Source: Pseudomonadota bacterium
Lineage (GTDB): Bacteria > Pseudomonadota > Alphaproteobacteria > Rhizobiales > Rhizobiaceae
NCBI GenBank assembly: GCA_023399465.1
Contig: JAEWPB010000074.1
Location: forward strand, 1 to 60,464
Length of the DNA stretch: 60,464 nucleotides
Direction: 5' to 3'
Within the stretch, counting starts at the first letter, position 1. Every line of letters begins with the position of its first letter. The position numbers and the translations under genes are program-made. Of the stretch, positions 26,859 through 34,401 are shown one piece after another. Under the pieces are notes generated by a model. It was not told the origin of the DNA and made no database searches. It saw only the letters and a list, made by a program, of their open reading frames with translations.

Positions 26859-27359
26859 ATGACAAGCAGCACGGGAGAAATCGCCTCGCACACCGCCATC
26901 CCGCAGCAAAAGGTCGCGGCAGCGCTGCAGGGCGAATGGAAGCGACCCACCGGGCAAGGAACGGACCAGGTGACCGAGGAAACCATAACGCTCTACGAGG
27001 CGATCGGCGGCGACGAAACGGTGCGCGCGCTGGCCCGGCGGTTCTACGTGCTGATGGATACCCTTCCCGAAGCGAGCCGCTGCCGCGCCCTGCATCCGCC
27101 GGATCTCTCCGGATCGGAACTGAAATTCTACGAATACATGACCGGCTATCTCGGCGGCCCGCCAATCTACATGGAAAAGCACGGCCATCCGATGCTGCGC
27201 CGCCGCCATTTCGTTGCGGCGATCGGAGCTGAGGAGCGCGACGAATGGCTGCTGTGCTTCCGTCAGGCGATGGATGAAACCATCACCAACCCGAAGCTGC
27301 GCGAAATCATCTGGGCGCCGATCGAGCGCCTTGCCCACCACATGCAGAACCAGGAATAG
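26859..27359 (+). CDS. Group II truncated haemoglobin (TrHbO)
   Basis: The protein is up to 166 residues. The globin core starts near ETITLYEAIGGDETV and has FYVLMD (B10 Tyr region) and the group II signature YMTGYLGGPPIY followed by EKHGHPMLRRRHF, which contains the proximal F8 His. TrHbO proteins bind O2 and NO and protect against reactive oxygen or nitrogen species. The start is uncertain. The ATG at 26859 has a poor ribosome site and gives ~35 extra residues; a GTG near 26970 would give the usual ~130. DUF423 follows after three bases. It lies close to the haem locus but in a separate transcript. Confidence 0.87.
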   Translation: MTSSTGEIASHTAIPQQKVAAALQGEWKRPTGQGTDQVTEETITLYEAIGGDETVRALARRFYVLMDTLPEASRCRALHPPDLSGSELKFYEYMTGYLGGPPIYMEKHGHPMLRRRHFVAAIGAEERDEWLLCFRQAMDETITNPKLREIIWAPIERLAHHMQNQE

Positions 27360-27362
27360 TCC

Positions 27363-27749
27363 ATGAGCCTCACCGACCGCATCCGCCCGCTGATCCTGTT
27401 CCTTTCCGGCATTGTCGGGGGTGGCGGAGTGGCGCTTGCCGCCGCCGCCTCGCACGGCGGCGACGGACAGCTGTTCGGCAGCGCCGCCCAGATCTGCCTC
27501 GCCCAGGGCCCGGCCCTGCTGGCGCTCTACGCCGGCTATGCCAGGATCCGCACAGCCGCCGTGGCCGGACTGCTGATCGCGTTGGGCACGCTGCTGTTCA
27601 CCGGCGACCTGCTGAGCCGGCAATTCACCGGCGCCGGCCTGTTTGCGATGGCCGCCCCGACCGGCGGCACGACGATCATGATCGGCTGGCTGTTCGTCGC
27701 CCTCGGCGCCTTCTTCGCTCCCCGCGACGTCGCCGCCACCCGGAACTAG
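27363..27749 (+). CDS. DUF423-like small membrane protein
   Basis: This 128-residue protein has four membrane segments and family features: an AAAASH motif after the first helix (residues 26-31), LYAGYARI, GTLLFTGDLLSRQF and the TGGTTIMIGWLFVALGAFF block. These match DUF423 (YgdD-like) inner-membrane proteins of unknown function. It begins three bases after the truncated haemoglobin stop, so the two are co-transcribed. It ends before a strong terminator. Confidence 0.8.
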   Translation: MSLTDRIRPLILFLSGIVGGGGVALAAAASHGGDGQLFGSAAQICLAQGPALLALYAGYARIRTAAVAGLLIALGTLLFTGDLLSRQFTGAGLFAMAAPTGGTTIMIGWLFVALGAFFAPRDVAATRN

Positions 27750-27787
27750 GCCATCCATGCACCCGTGACGGCCCCATCCTGAATGAC

Positions 27788-27833
27788 CCGGGGGCGCGGA
27801 CGACAACATCGGCCGCGCCCCCGGTTTTGTTTC
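27788..27833 (+). terminator. Intrinsic terminator of the haemoglobin-DUF423 unit
   Basis: A perfect 12-bp stem, CCGGGGGCGCGG (27788-27799) / CCGCGCCCCCGG (27813-27824), is followed by TTTTGTTTC. It is a textbook intrinsic terminator 38 bases after the DUF423 stop. Confidence 0.9.
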
Positions 27834-27927
27834 AACAATCAGCCTTGGGCAGGGCAATGGCCTTGATGGCCATGACGGGTTACGGCAGCTTCCCGTCCGT
27901 CGCGCCTGCCGTGCATTGCACCTTCGA

Positions 27928-28242
27928 TCAGGCGCCTTCGACGACGGTGAAGCCTTCGAAGACCGGCGGTCCCTTGTAGGCTACCGGGGTATCGCCGGCA
28001 TTGCGGTGGGCGGCGCGGAAATGCTTGGACTTCGTCCAGTTGACGAAATCTTCCTCGGAACGCCAGCGCACATGCGACGAATAGAGCGTGTAGCCTTCTT
28101 CGGTATTTTCCTTGCCGCGCAGCAGATTGAACTCGATGAAACCCGGCACCTGGGAAAGGCTGGAGTCGCGGTTCTTCCAGACATTCTCGAAGGCTTCTTC
28201 CGAGCCCGTTGCCACCTTGAAGCGATTCATTGCAATAAACAT
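27928..28242 (-). CDS. hmuQ: ABM-domain protein, HmuQ/IsdG-like candidate haem-degrading monooxygenase
   Basis: This 104-residue single-domain ferredoxin-like protein starts MFIAMNRFKVATGSEEAF and has the antibiotic-biosynthesis-monooxygenase pattern (FNLLRGKENTEEGYTLYSSHVRW, SKHFRAAHRN). The His in HFRAAH is where IsdG/HmuQ-type enzymes place the haem ligand. Rhizobial HmuQ proteins open the haem ring to free iron. It is the last gene of a minus-strand operon after two small genes, in a haem-uptake neighbourhood. That supports haem degradation in the cytoplasm. An AGAGGTAG site precedes the ATG at 28242; the ATG at 28230 is less likely. Confidence 0.8.
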   Translation of the reverse strand: MFIAMNRFKVATGSEEAFENVWKNRDSSLSQVPGFIEFNLLRGKENTEEGYTLYSSHVRWRSEEDFVNWTKSKHFRAAHRNAGDTPVAYKGPPVFEGFTVVEGA

Positions 28243-28255
28243 GGATTACTACCTC

Positions 28256-28540
28256 TTAGCCGTTCTTGCGCTTTACCGGATTGTCCCCGGGCTGCCGCCG
28301 GAAGGCAATCACGTTCTCTCCGTCGCCATCATCATTTCCGACAGCGAGGTCATGCTCGGGCGCCTCGCCCGGCAGGCGGGCGCTCCAGACCGGAAAATCG
28401 ACGACATTCGGCCGCTCGATCGCCAGTCGCTCGCGTTCGGCAAGCAGGGCGTAGAGTTCCGGAATGAGGCCGTCGCCATTGGCGGCGGCCATCCTGTGAA
28501 GGCCGATCAGCGTGATGCCTTCCGGACGTTTGTCGCTCAT
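28256..28540 (-). CDS. Small protein of unknown function in the DUF2325-ABM operon
   Basis: This 94-residue soluble protein has no motif I recognise. It is acidic in the middle (VGNDDGDGEN) and basic at the end (VKRKNG), with no membrane segment or signal. Its ATG overlaps the stop of the DUF2325 gene (28537-28540) and its stop is 13 bases from the ABM gene. It is therefore translated as part of that operon and probably serves the same process. No function is claimed. Confidence 0.75.
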   Translation of the reverse strand: MSDKRPEGITLIGLHRMAAANGDGLIPELYALLAERERLAIERPNVVDFPVWSARLPGEAPEHDLAVGNDDGDGENVIAFRRQPGDNPVKRKNG

Positions 28541-28944
28541 GCGTTCGCATCTCTGTCATTAAGGGTCTGCAGCGCGCGTTCGAGGCTGGACTTGCTGCCA
28601 TTGCGCAGCGGCACGAACGCCTTGCCGAACTTCTTGCAGCCAGTCTTCACCCGCAGGCAGGCATCGTGGCTGATGCAGTCGATCGGACAAAAGACGCAGT
28701 CGACCGAAGGCAGCACGGTATCGATACGGGATACGGCCTCGCGCAGGCCGCCATCGTGATGCAGCAATTCGGCACCGAAGGTCCCCGCGATCTGGCGAAG
28801 GTGCGCCACCTGGCAATCGCGACCGCCGACGTAGAGGAAGCTGCGGCCATCGAGCCGCGACTTTGCCGATTGGGCCGCTGCGGACTGCTCGTCGCTGCCC
28901 TGCTGCCGGTTGCGTGCTGCGTCCTTCTTGGATTTCCGAGCCAT
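28537..28944 (-). CDS. DUF2325 domain protein
   Basis: This 135-residue protein has a basic, low-complexity N-terminus (ARKSKKDAARNRQQ). The DUF2325 domain follows: FLYVGGRDCQVAHLRQ, ELLHHDGG, and a Cys/His-rich block (CVFCPIDCISHDAC ... TGCKKFGK) ending VPLRN. The clustered Cys and His residues could bind a metal or haem. The domain's role is not settled. As first gene of the operon with a haem-oxygenase-like enzyme beside hmu genes, a role in haem or iron handling is inferred. A GGTGGGG ribosome site is just upstream. The leader contains a hairpin and a palindrome. Confidence 0.83.
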   Translation of the reverse strand: MARKSKKDAARNRQQGSDEQSAAAQSAKSRLDGRSFLYVGGRDCQVAHLRQIAGTFGAELLHHDGGLREAVSRIDTVLPSVDCVFCPIDCISHDACLRVKTGCKKFGKAFVPLRNGSKSSLERALQTLNDRDANA

Positions 28945-28969
28945 TCCCCACCTGTTCTATATGTTCCGT

Positions 28970-28995
28970 TGCACACGGGGGTCGTCCCGTGTGCA
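28970..28995 (-). promoter_or_regulatory. Perfect inverted repeat in the leader of the DUF2325 operon
   Basis: TGCACACGGG (28970-28979) and CCCGTGTGCA (28986-28995) form a 10-bp perfect repeat with a 6-base centre. It lies 26 bases upstream of the DUF2325 start. There is no T run on either side, so termination is unlikely. It could be an operator or an mRNA leader hairpin. Confidence 0.6.
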
Positions 28996-29022
28996 GGGAC
29001 CATATTAAACATGAGTTTTCGA

Positions 29023-29040
29023 GTAAAGTATAAACTTTAC
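29023..29040. promoter_or_regulatory. AT-rich perfect palindrome, candidate operator of the DUF2325 operon
   Basis: GTAAAGT-ATAA-ACTTTAC is an 18-base perfect inverted repeat (7-bp arms) between the tonB stop and the DUF2325 start. On the minus strand it contains TATACT, close to a -10 box, so a bound regulator would block this promoter. The regulator is not identified. A metal-responsive regulator is a guess from context. Confidence 0.6.
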
Positions 29041-29057
29041 CCATTTTCTCATATTTT

Positions 29058-30335
29058 TCAGCGGCCGGTGATCACCACGTCCTGCGAGAAGGTCCAACTC
29101 GACTTTCCCCATTCCGGCGGCAGCGGCGGGAACGGCGCGGCGCGACGCACGCCGTCCATCACGAACTTGTCGAGTTCGCCGACGCCCGAGCTGCGCGCGA
29201 CACCCACGCTCGCCAACTGACCGCTCGAACCGATGGTCAGCTTCACCCGCACCGTCATGCCACGATGCTTGCGCTTCATCGCCGAGGGAATGCGGACCGA
29301 ACGGTGGATCTTCGCCTGGACCTTGCCTGGATAGTTCGCCACCGCGGCGCTGCCCGAGCCGTTGCGGCCGCTCGAGCCGGCGGAGTTGCTCTGCGATTTG
29401 GCCGTTTCCGCTCCGGTCTGCGACCCGCGCTTGTTGTTCTGCTGCTGTTTGCCTTCGGCGCTGCCTTTCGGCTTGCGCTCCTTGTTTTTGACCTCGGCCG
29501 GCGGCTTCGCCTTGGGCTTGTCCACGGGCTTCTTCGCTTCCGGCTTGACTTCCGGCGGCTTCGGCTCGGGCTTGACCTCGACCGGCTTTTCCGGCGGCGG
29601 CTCCACCGGCTTGACCTCGGCCACCTCCACCGGTTTTTCAGGCTCGGGCGCGAGGGCTGCCGGCACCGGCTGGGCGACGACCGGCTCCGCCGGCACCATC
29701 GACGTCAAAATCTCGGGTTCGACGGCGGCCACCGGCTCGGCCTCGGCCTGCTGCACCGGTTCGGCAGCGACGACGGTCGGCTGGGTAACCGGCTCCGCCG
29801 TGGGCTGCTCGACCGGCTCGGCTGCCACCACTTCCATCGGGGTGACAGGCTCGGCCTCGACGACTTCCGGCTCCGGCTGTGCGTCTTCGGTCATGACACC
29901 GGCCGCCATGGCATCGAGTTCTGCGTCGCCGAGGATAGCGACGCTGATGACCGATCCGGCCTCCTCGACTGCCTCCTGCGGCTCGGCCACCAAGGTGACC
30001 GCCAATGCATAGAACAGGGTGATATGGGCGACGAACGAGCCGATGCAGGACGCAGTCAGCCACTTGCGCCGCGGCCTGGCCTCGGCGGGGGCGGCTTCGC
30101 CGGTCTCGAGTTCGGGGCCGGCATTGCTGTCGGGTTCGGCTGTTGCGGCATGCTCTGGAAAGGCACTGATGTTGGCAAGCCGGGTATAGTGGGCGACGGT
30201 TTCGGCTGCCGGCTGGCGCGGCACGCCGGCCAGGTCGGACATCTCGTGCCCAGCAAGCATGCCGGGAAAATTGTCATTCACGTTCGGCGCGGCCGGGTGC
30301 TCGGCCACCGGTCGGGGCATTCTCGCGACGTTCAT
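29058..30335 (-). CDS. tonB: TonB energy-transducer protein
   Basis: This 425-residue protein has a cytoplasmic N-terminal region of ~90 residues. A single membrane anchor follows (ASCIGSFVAHITLFYALAV, with the TonB-type Ser/His). Next is a long Pro/Glu/Val-rich periplasmic spacer with repeats of AEPV, then Lys-Pro repeats. The C-terminal TonB domain starts at YPGKVQAKIHRSV and ends FSQDVVITGR. It passes proton-motive force from ExbB/ExbD to outer-membrane receptors, here presumably the haem receptor. The ATG at 30335 follows GGGGCAGG. Divergent placement from hmu genes matches the known rhizobial arrangement. Confidence 0.9.
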   Translation of the reverse strand: MNVARMPRPVAEHPAAPNVNDNFPGMLAGHEMSDLAGVPRQPAAETVAHYTRLANISAFPEHAATAEPDSNAGPELETGEAAPAEARPRRKWLTASCIGSFVAHITLFYALAVTLVAEPQEAVEEAGSVISVAILGDAELDAMAAGVMTEDAQPEPEVVEAEPVTPMEVVAAEPVEQPTAEPVTQPTVVAAEPVQQAEAEPVAAVEPEILTSMVPAEPVVAQPVPAALAPEPEKPVEVAEVKPVEPPPEKPVEVKPEPKPPEVKPEAKKPVDKPKAKPPAEVKNKERKPKGSAEGKQQQNNKRGSQTGAETAKSQSNSAGSSGRNGSGSAAVANYPGKVQAKIHRSVRIPSAMKRKHRGMTVRVKLTIGSSGQLASVGVARSSGVGELDKFVMDGVRRAAPFPPLPPEWGKSSWTFSQDVVITGR

Positions 30336-30435
30336 GCGACCTGCCCCGTCGCGCGCGCGCTTTTCGCGCTCCTGACCGTGATCCGCCCCGCCATTCTCAC
30401 TGCACAATTGCCCTGCCCTTCGCAACGCATGCCGG

Positions 30436-30918
30436 TCACCCTTCGAACGGGACGGTCAGCGTCGAACGGGTCACAAGGTTCTTCATGCACTCCCCTGTGG
30501 CCGGTCCTGTACATACCGGCGTGTCGTTGACGATGATGCGGGTGATGCCGTCGCAGGTAACGCCGGGCATGTCGAATTGCCTCACACGTACCTTGTTAAC
30601 CGGCAATTCGCGGAAATCCAGCACGGTAATGCGGTCGACCACATCTTTCTGATTGAACATCGCAAGTTCGAGGGAGAGCTTTTCCAGCGGCGCCTTCATG
30701 CCGTTTCGCGCCACGAAGGTCATCATGCAGCCCTTTTGCGAGGGCGCCAGCGCATTGAGTTCGACGCTCAGCGCCTCGACGTTGGCGGCAGGCGCGGCGG
30801 CAGCAGCGGGCTCGACCGCGGGGGCGGCAGCATTCTCAGCCCTGACCGCAGCTCCGCTCGACGCGGACACCAGGAAGGTAGCAAGGAAAGCCGCTCGCAG
30901 CACTGTCATCAGAAACAC
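30436..30918 (-). CDS. Secreted protein of unknown function beside tonB
   Basis: The protein has up to 160 residues; the second ATG at 30906 is an alternative. It has a signal peptide (LRAAFLATFLVSASSGAAVRA) and then an Ala/Pro-rich linker. The ~110-residue periplasmic domain has four cysteines (KGCMM, GVTCDG, PVCTG, GECMK), which could form two disulfides. It precedes tonB on the same strand by 100 bases, so the two may share a transcript. No function is recognised; a haem- or iron-related periplasmic role is only contextual. Confidence 0.75.
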   Translation of the reverse strand: MFLMTVLRAAFLATFLVSASSGAAVRAENAAAPAVEPAAAAAPAANVEALSVELNALAPSQKGCMMTFVARNGMKAPLEKLSLELAMFNQKDVVDRITVLDFRELPVNKVRVRQFDMPGVTCDGITRIIVNDTPVCTGPATGECMKNLVTRSTLTVPFEG

Positions 30919-31103
30919 CCGTGTAAAATCGTTTTATATCAGCGGAAGACAACCGGCCGGAGCGCTGCGCCCCATGGTTGAAATTTTAAAGTTGACCGAA
31001 TTTATCCTCTATTGCGTTCTTAAAGAACCATGAGTAAGAGAGTCAAGTTACTTCTTCCGCAAACCGGGCGCCTTCCACCGTCCGCATCACGAAACCGATT
31101 GCA
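30919..31103. promoter_or_regulatory. Divergent iron-control region with a RirA-type box and a palindrome
   Basis: This 185-base region lies between the secreted-protein/tonB side and hemP. It holds an exact TGA-N9-TCA (31031-31045), the consensus form of the rhizobial iron-responsive (IRO/RirA) box. A one-mismatch copy, TGA-N9-TCC, is at 30993-31007. Between them lies the perfect palindrome GTTCTT-A-AAGAAC (31016-31028). TTGACC at 30992-30997 could be a -35 box. Iron-responsive repression of hemP-hmuSTUV is the expected outcome in rhizobia. Confidence 0.55.
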
Positions 31104-31280
31104 ATGACCGCCGACCCGAATACCGAGGACGAAATGCCCCAGGCGCACCCCGTGACATCCACCCGGGTGATCGACAGCGCCGCTATTTTCCGCGGGAACA
31201 GCGAGATCATGATCCGCCACGACGGGGTCATTTACCGGATGAAGATTACCCGCCAGGGCAAACTCATTCTCAACAAATAG
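31104..31280 (+). CDS. hemP: Hemin uptake protein HemP/HmuP
   Basis: This 58-residue protein ends with the HemP signature: STRVIDSAAIFRGNSEIMIR, then HDGVIYRMKITRQGKLILNK. HemP/HmuP proteins are small accessory factors of haem uptake and, in Bradyrhizobium, act with Irr in activating the haem receptor gene. The ATG at 31104 gives the normal length; an ATG at 31134 would also retain the core. The ribosome site is weak. hmuS starts 12 bases downstream, so the operon reads hemP-hmuS-hmuT-hmuU-hmuV. Confidence 0.92.
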   Translation: MTADPNTEDEMPQAHPVTSTRVIDSAAIFRGNSEIMIRHDGVIYRMKITRQGKLILNK

Positions 31281-31291
31281 GCTTATCCACC

Positions 31292-32344
31292 ATGACCGAG
31301 AAAACCATTCCTACGCCTGCTGAAATCCGCGCTTACCGCGCCGAGAACCCGAAGATGCGCGAACGCGACATCGCCGCTGCCCTTGGCGTGTCGGAAGCAG
31401 CCCTTGTCGCCGCCGAAGTCGGCATCAGCGCCACCCGCATCGACGGCGACGCCAACCGCTTTCTCGGGCGCGCTGCCGAACTCGGCGAAGTCATGGCCCT
31501 GAGCCGCAACGAAAGCGCCGTGCACGAAAAGATCGGCGTGTTCGAGAACATCACCACCGACAAGTATGCCTCGATCGTGCTCGGTGAAAACATCGACCTG
31601 CGCGTCTTCCCCACCCGCTGGGCTCACGGCTTCGCCGTCACCAAGAAGGATGGCGACCAGGAGCGCCTCAGCCTGCAGTTCTTCGACAAGACCGGCGAGG
31701 CCGTGCACAAGGTGCACATGCGCCCGGCCTCCAATCTCGAGGCCTACCATGCGATCGTCGCCGACTTCCGCCTCGAGGACCAGTCGCAGGAATTCCACGC
31801 CGAGGAGAAGCCGGCAAGCACCGAGGAGTTCGCCGAGGTCAACCGCGAGGAGCTGCGCGACAGCTGGAGCAAGATGACCGATACGCATGAGTTCTTCGGC
31901 ATGCTGAAGAAGCTCAAGATCGCCCGTCAGGACGCGGTGCGCTCGGTCGGCGACGACTACGCCTGGCAGCTTGGCGAAGGCGCCACCGCGGAACTGCTGC
32001 ACGCCTCCGCAAAGGACGGCCTCGACATCATGTGCTTCGTCGCCAATGGCGGCATCGTCCAGATCCACACCGGTCCGGTTTCGAACATCCAGCCGATGGG
32101 CCCGTGGGTCAACGTCATGGATCCGACCTTCCACCTGCACCTGCGCCAGGACCACATCAAGGAAGCCTGGGCCGTGCGCAAGCCGACCAAGGACGGCATC
32201 GTCACCTCGCTCGAAGCCTATGACGCCAATGGCGAAATGATCATCCAGTTCTTCGGCAAGCGCAAGGAAGGCCAGAGCGAGAATGCCTTCTGGCGCAACA
32301 TCATCGAGAGCCTGCCGCGGGTCGCAGCAAGCGCGGCAGCCTGA
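31292..32344 (+). CDS. hmuS: Hemin-degrading/trafficking factor HmuS
   Basis: This 350-residue cytoplasmic protein has the HemS/HmuS/ChuX duplicated fold. The N-terminal half runs from RAYRAENPKMRERDIAAALGVSEAALVAA to KVHMRPASNLEAYH; the C-terminal half starts SVGDDYAWQLGEG. It accepts haem from the HmuTUV transporter and stores or degrades it. It starts 11 bases after hemP without a strong ribosome site, which suggests translational coupling, and is followed by hmuT after 12 bases. Confidence 0.92.
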   Translation: MTEKTIPTPAEIRAYRAENPKMRERDIAAALGVSEAALVAAEVGISATRIDGDANRFLGRAAELGEVMALSRNESAVHEKIGVFENITTDKYASIVLGENIDLRVFPTRWAHGFAVTKKDGDQERLSLQFFDKTGEAVHKVHMRPASNLEAYHAIVADFRLEDQSQEFHAEEKPASTEEFAEVNREELRDSWSKMTDTHEFFGMLKKLKIARQDAVRSVGDDYAWQLGEGATAELLHASAKDGLDIMCFVANGGIVQIHTGPVSNIQPMGPWVNVMDPTFHLHLRQDHIKEAWAVRKPTKDGIVTSLEAYDANGEMIIQFFGKRKEGQSENAFWRNIIESLPRVAASAAA

Positions 32345-32356
32345 GGAGCCTGAACC

Positions 32357-33283
32357 ATGGACTTTCGCGCGAATTCGCCCCGAGGCGGGGTATGGAAACG
32401 GGCAGTGCTCGGCGCCGTTCTCTCGCTGCCGCTGTTTGCCGGCGGCGTGGCGTCGCCGGCCCTTGCCGATGACGCCACCAAGGTGGACACGTCGCGGGTC
32501 GTCTCGGTCGGCGGCGCGCTGACCGAGGTGATCTATGCGCTCGGGGAGGAAGGCCGTCTCGTCGCCCGCGACCAGACCAGCACCTACCCGGAAGCCGCGC
32601 TGAAGCTCCAGGACGTCGGCTATGTCCGCGCGCTTTCTCCCGAAGGGGTGCTGGCCGTCAACCCGACGGCCATCATCGCCATCGAGGGCGCCGGTCCGCC
32701 GGAAACGCTGGCGGTGCTGAAGGAAGCGAAGGTGCCGTTCCACACCGTGCCCGACACCTTCGACCGCGACGGCATTCTCGGCAAGATCCGCGCCGTCGGC
32801 GCCTTCCTCGGGGTCGAGGACAAGGCCAAGGCACTGGAAGACAAGGTTGCGGGCGAGCTTGACGCCGCCGTCGCCGACGCCGCCAGCCGGCCGGAAGCCG
32901 AACGCAAGCGCGTGATGTTCCTGCTCAGCATCCAGGGCGGCAAGGTCCTAGCCTCGGGAACCGGCACGGCTGCCGACGGCATGCTGAAGCTTGCCGGCGT
33001 GGTCAACGCCTTCGGCGACTTCCCCGGCTACAAGCCGGTCACCGACGAGGCGATCATCGAGGCCAAGCCCGACGTCATCCTGATGATGGCGCGCGGCGGC
33101 AACAATGACACGTCTGCTGAAGAGGTCTTCGCCAACCCGGCCATTGCGCTGACGCCGGCCGCCGCCAGCAAGGCCCTCGTCAGCATGGACGGCCTGCATC
33201 TGCTCGGCTTCGGTCCGCGCACCGCAAGCGCGGTGAAGGAACTCAATGCGGCGATCTACGGACAGGCCAATGGCACTGAATGA
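32357..33283 (+). CDS. hmuT: Haem ABC transporter periplasmic binding protein HmuT
   Basis: This 308-residue protein has a signal peptide (residues ~1-36, basic start then AVLGAVLSLPLFAGGVASPALADD). A type III (BtuF-like) periplasmic-binding fold follows: VVSVGGALTEVIYALG, LQDVGYVRALSPEGVLAVNPTAIIAIEGAG, and a long helix before the second lobe. It hands haem to HmuU in the periplasm. The start has GAGGAG nearby. Its end overlaps the probable hmuU start by 14 bases. Confidence 0.92.
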   Translation: MDFRANSPRGGVWKRAVLGAVLSLPLFAGGVASPALADDATKVDTSRVVSVGGALTEVIYALGEEGRLVARDQTSTYPEAALKLQDVGYVRALSPEGVLAVNPTAIIAIEGAGPPETLAVLKEAKVPFHTVPDTFDRDGILGKIRAVGAFLGVEDKAKALEDKVAGELDAAVADAASRPEAERKRVMFLLSIQGGKVLASGTGTAADGMLKLAGVVNAFGDFPGYKPVTDEAIIEAKPDVILMMARGGNNDTSAEEVFANPAIALTPAAASKALVSMDGLHLLGFGPRTASAVKELNAAIYGQANGTE

Positions 33284-34394
33284 CAGCATGCCCGCCCGCA
33301 AGCCCTTCCGGTTTTTCGGAAGCGACCTGCGGGCAGGCGCAAGCGCGGGCGACCGGTCGCACCGGGCCGCCCTCGTCACCCTCGTCCTCATCGCCGGATC
33401 GCTGGCATCGCTGATATTCTCGGTGATGACCGGCGCATCGGACGCCTCGGCGCTCGATGTCATCCGCGAACTGGTCGTCGGTTCCACCGGCGAGGCAGCG
33501 CTGAGCGCCCGCGATCGGATCATCATCTTCGACATCCGCATGCCGCGCGCCATCCTCGGCTTCCTGATCGGCGCCTCGCTCGCCGTCTCCGGCGCAGTCA
33601 TGCAAGGCCTGTTCCGCAATCCGCTGGCCGATCCCGGCCTCGTCGGCGTGTCGTCGGGCGCAAGCCTCGGCGCCGTCGTCATGATCGTGCTCTCGGGTTC
33701 GATCGCCGCGCCGTTCTACGCGCTGTTCGGCATTTTCGCGCTGCCGATCGCCGCCTTTCTCGGCGGCCTGTGCACCACACTCCTTCTCTACCGTGTTGCC
33801 ACCAGCGGCGGCCAGACCTCGGTCGCCACCATGCTGCTCGCCGGCATCGCGCTCGGCGCGCTGACCATGGCACTGACCGGCATCCTGATCTACATGGCCG
33901 ATGACAAGCAACTGCGCGACTTCACCTTCTGGAGCATGGGCTCGATTGCCGGGGCGACCTGGACGAAGATCCTTGCCGTCGGCCCGATCATCGCCGTCTC
34001 GCTCATCGTCGTGCCGTTTCTTGCCCGCGGGCTGAACGCCATCACGCTTGGCGAAGCCGCCGCATTCCACATGGGCGTGCCGGTCCAGCGGCTGAAGAAC
34101 ATCGCCATCGTCAGCGTTGCCGCTGCGACCGGCGCCTCCGTCGCCGTCAGCGGCGGCATCGGCTTCGTCGGCATCGTCGTGCCCCATATCCTGCGCATGG
34201 TGATCGGCCCGGACCATCGCTACCTGCTGCCGGCCTCCGCTCTGCTCGGCGGTTCGATGCTGATCTTCGCCGACATGATCGCCCGCACCATCGTCGCTCC
34301 CGCGGAACTGCCGATCGGCATCATCACCTCCGTCGTCGGCGGCCCCTTCTTCCTGTGGATTCTGCTGCGCCAGCGCTCGCGGCTGAACCTGTGA
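33270..34394 (+). CDS. hmuU: Haem ABC transporter permease HmuU
   Basis: This 374-residue FecCD-type permease has about 9-10 membrane helices and the conserved blocks DIRMPRAILGFLIGASLAVSG, GLFRNPLADPGLVGVSSGA and GGIGFVGIVVPHILR. It forms the inner-membrane channel for haem import. I chose the ATG at 33270, which overlaps the hmuT stop; an ATG at 33288 in the same frame is possible. hmuV follows after seven bases. Confidence 0.92.
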   Translation: MALNDSMPARKPFRFFGSDLRAGASAGDRSHRAALVTLVLIAGSLASLIFSVMTGASDASALDVIRELVVGSTGEAALSARDRIIIFDIRMPRAILGFLIGASLAVSGAVMQGLFRNPLADPGLVGVSSGASLGAVVMIVLSGSIAAPFYALFGIFALPIAAFLGGLCTTLLLYRVATSGGQTSVATMLLAGIALGALTMALTGILIYMADDKQLRDFTFWSMGSIAGATWTKILAVGPIIAVSLIVVPFLARGLNAITLGEAAAFHMGVPVQRLKNIAIVSVAAATGASVAVSGGIGFVGIVVPHILRMVIGPDHRYLLPASALLGGSMLIFADMIARTIVAPAELPIGIITSVVGGPFFLWILLRQRSRLNL

Positions 34395-34401
34395 GTGCAC
34401 C

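Noticed and set aside
29600..29900. Tandem repeat in the AEPV-rich part of tonB
   Set aside because: This is the normal Pro-rich periplasmic spacer of TonB proteins and not a mobile or CRISPR-like repeat.
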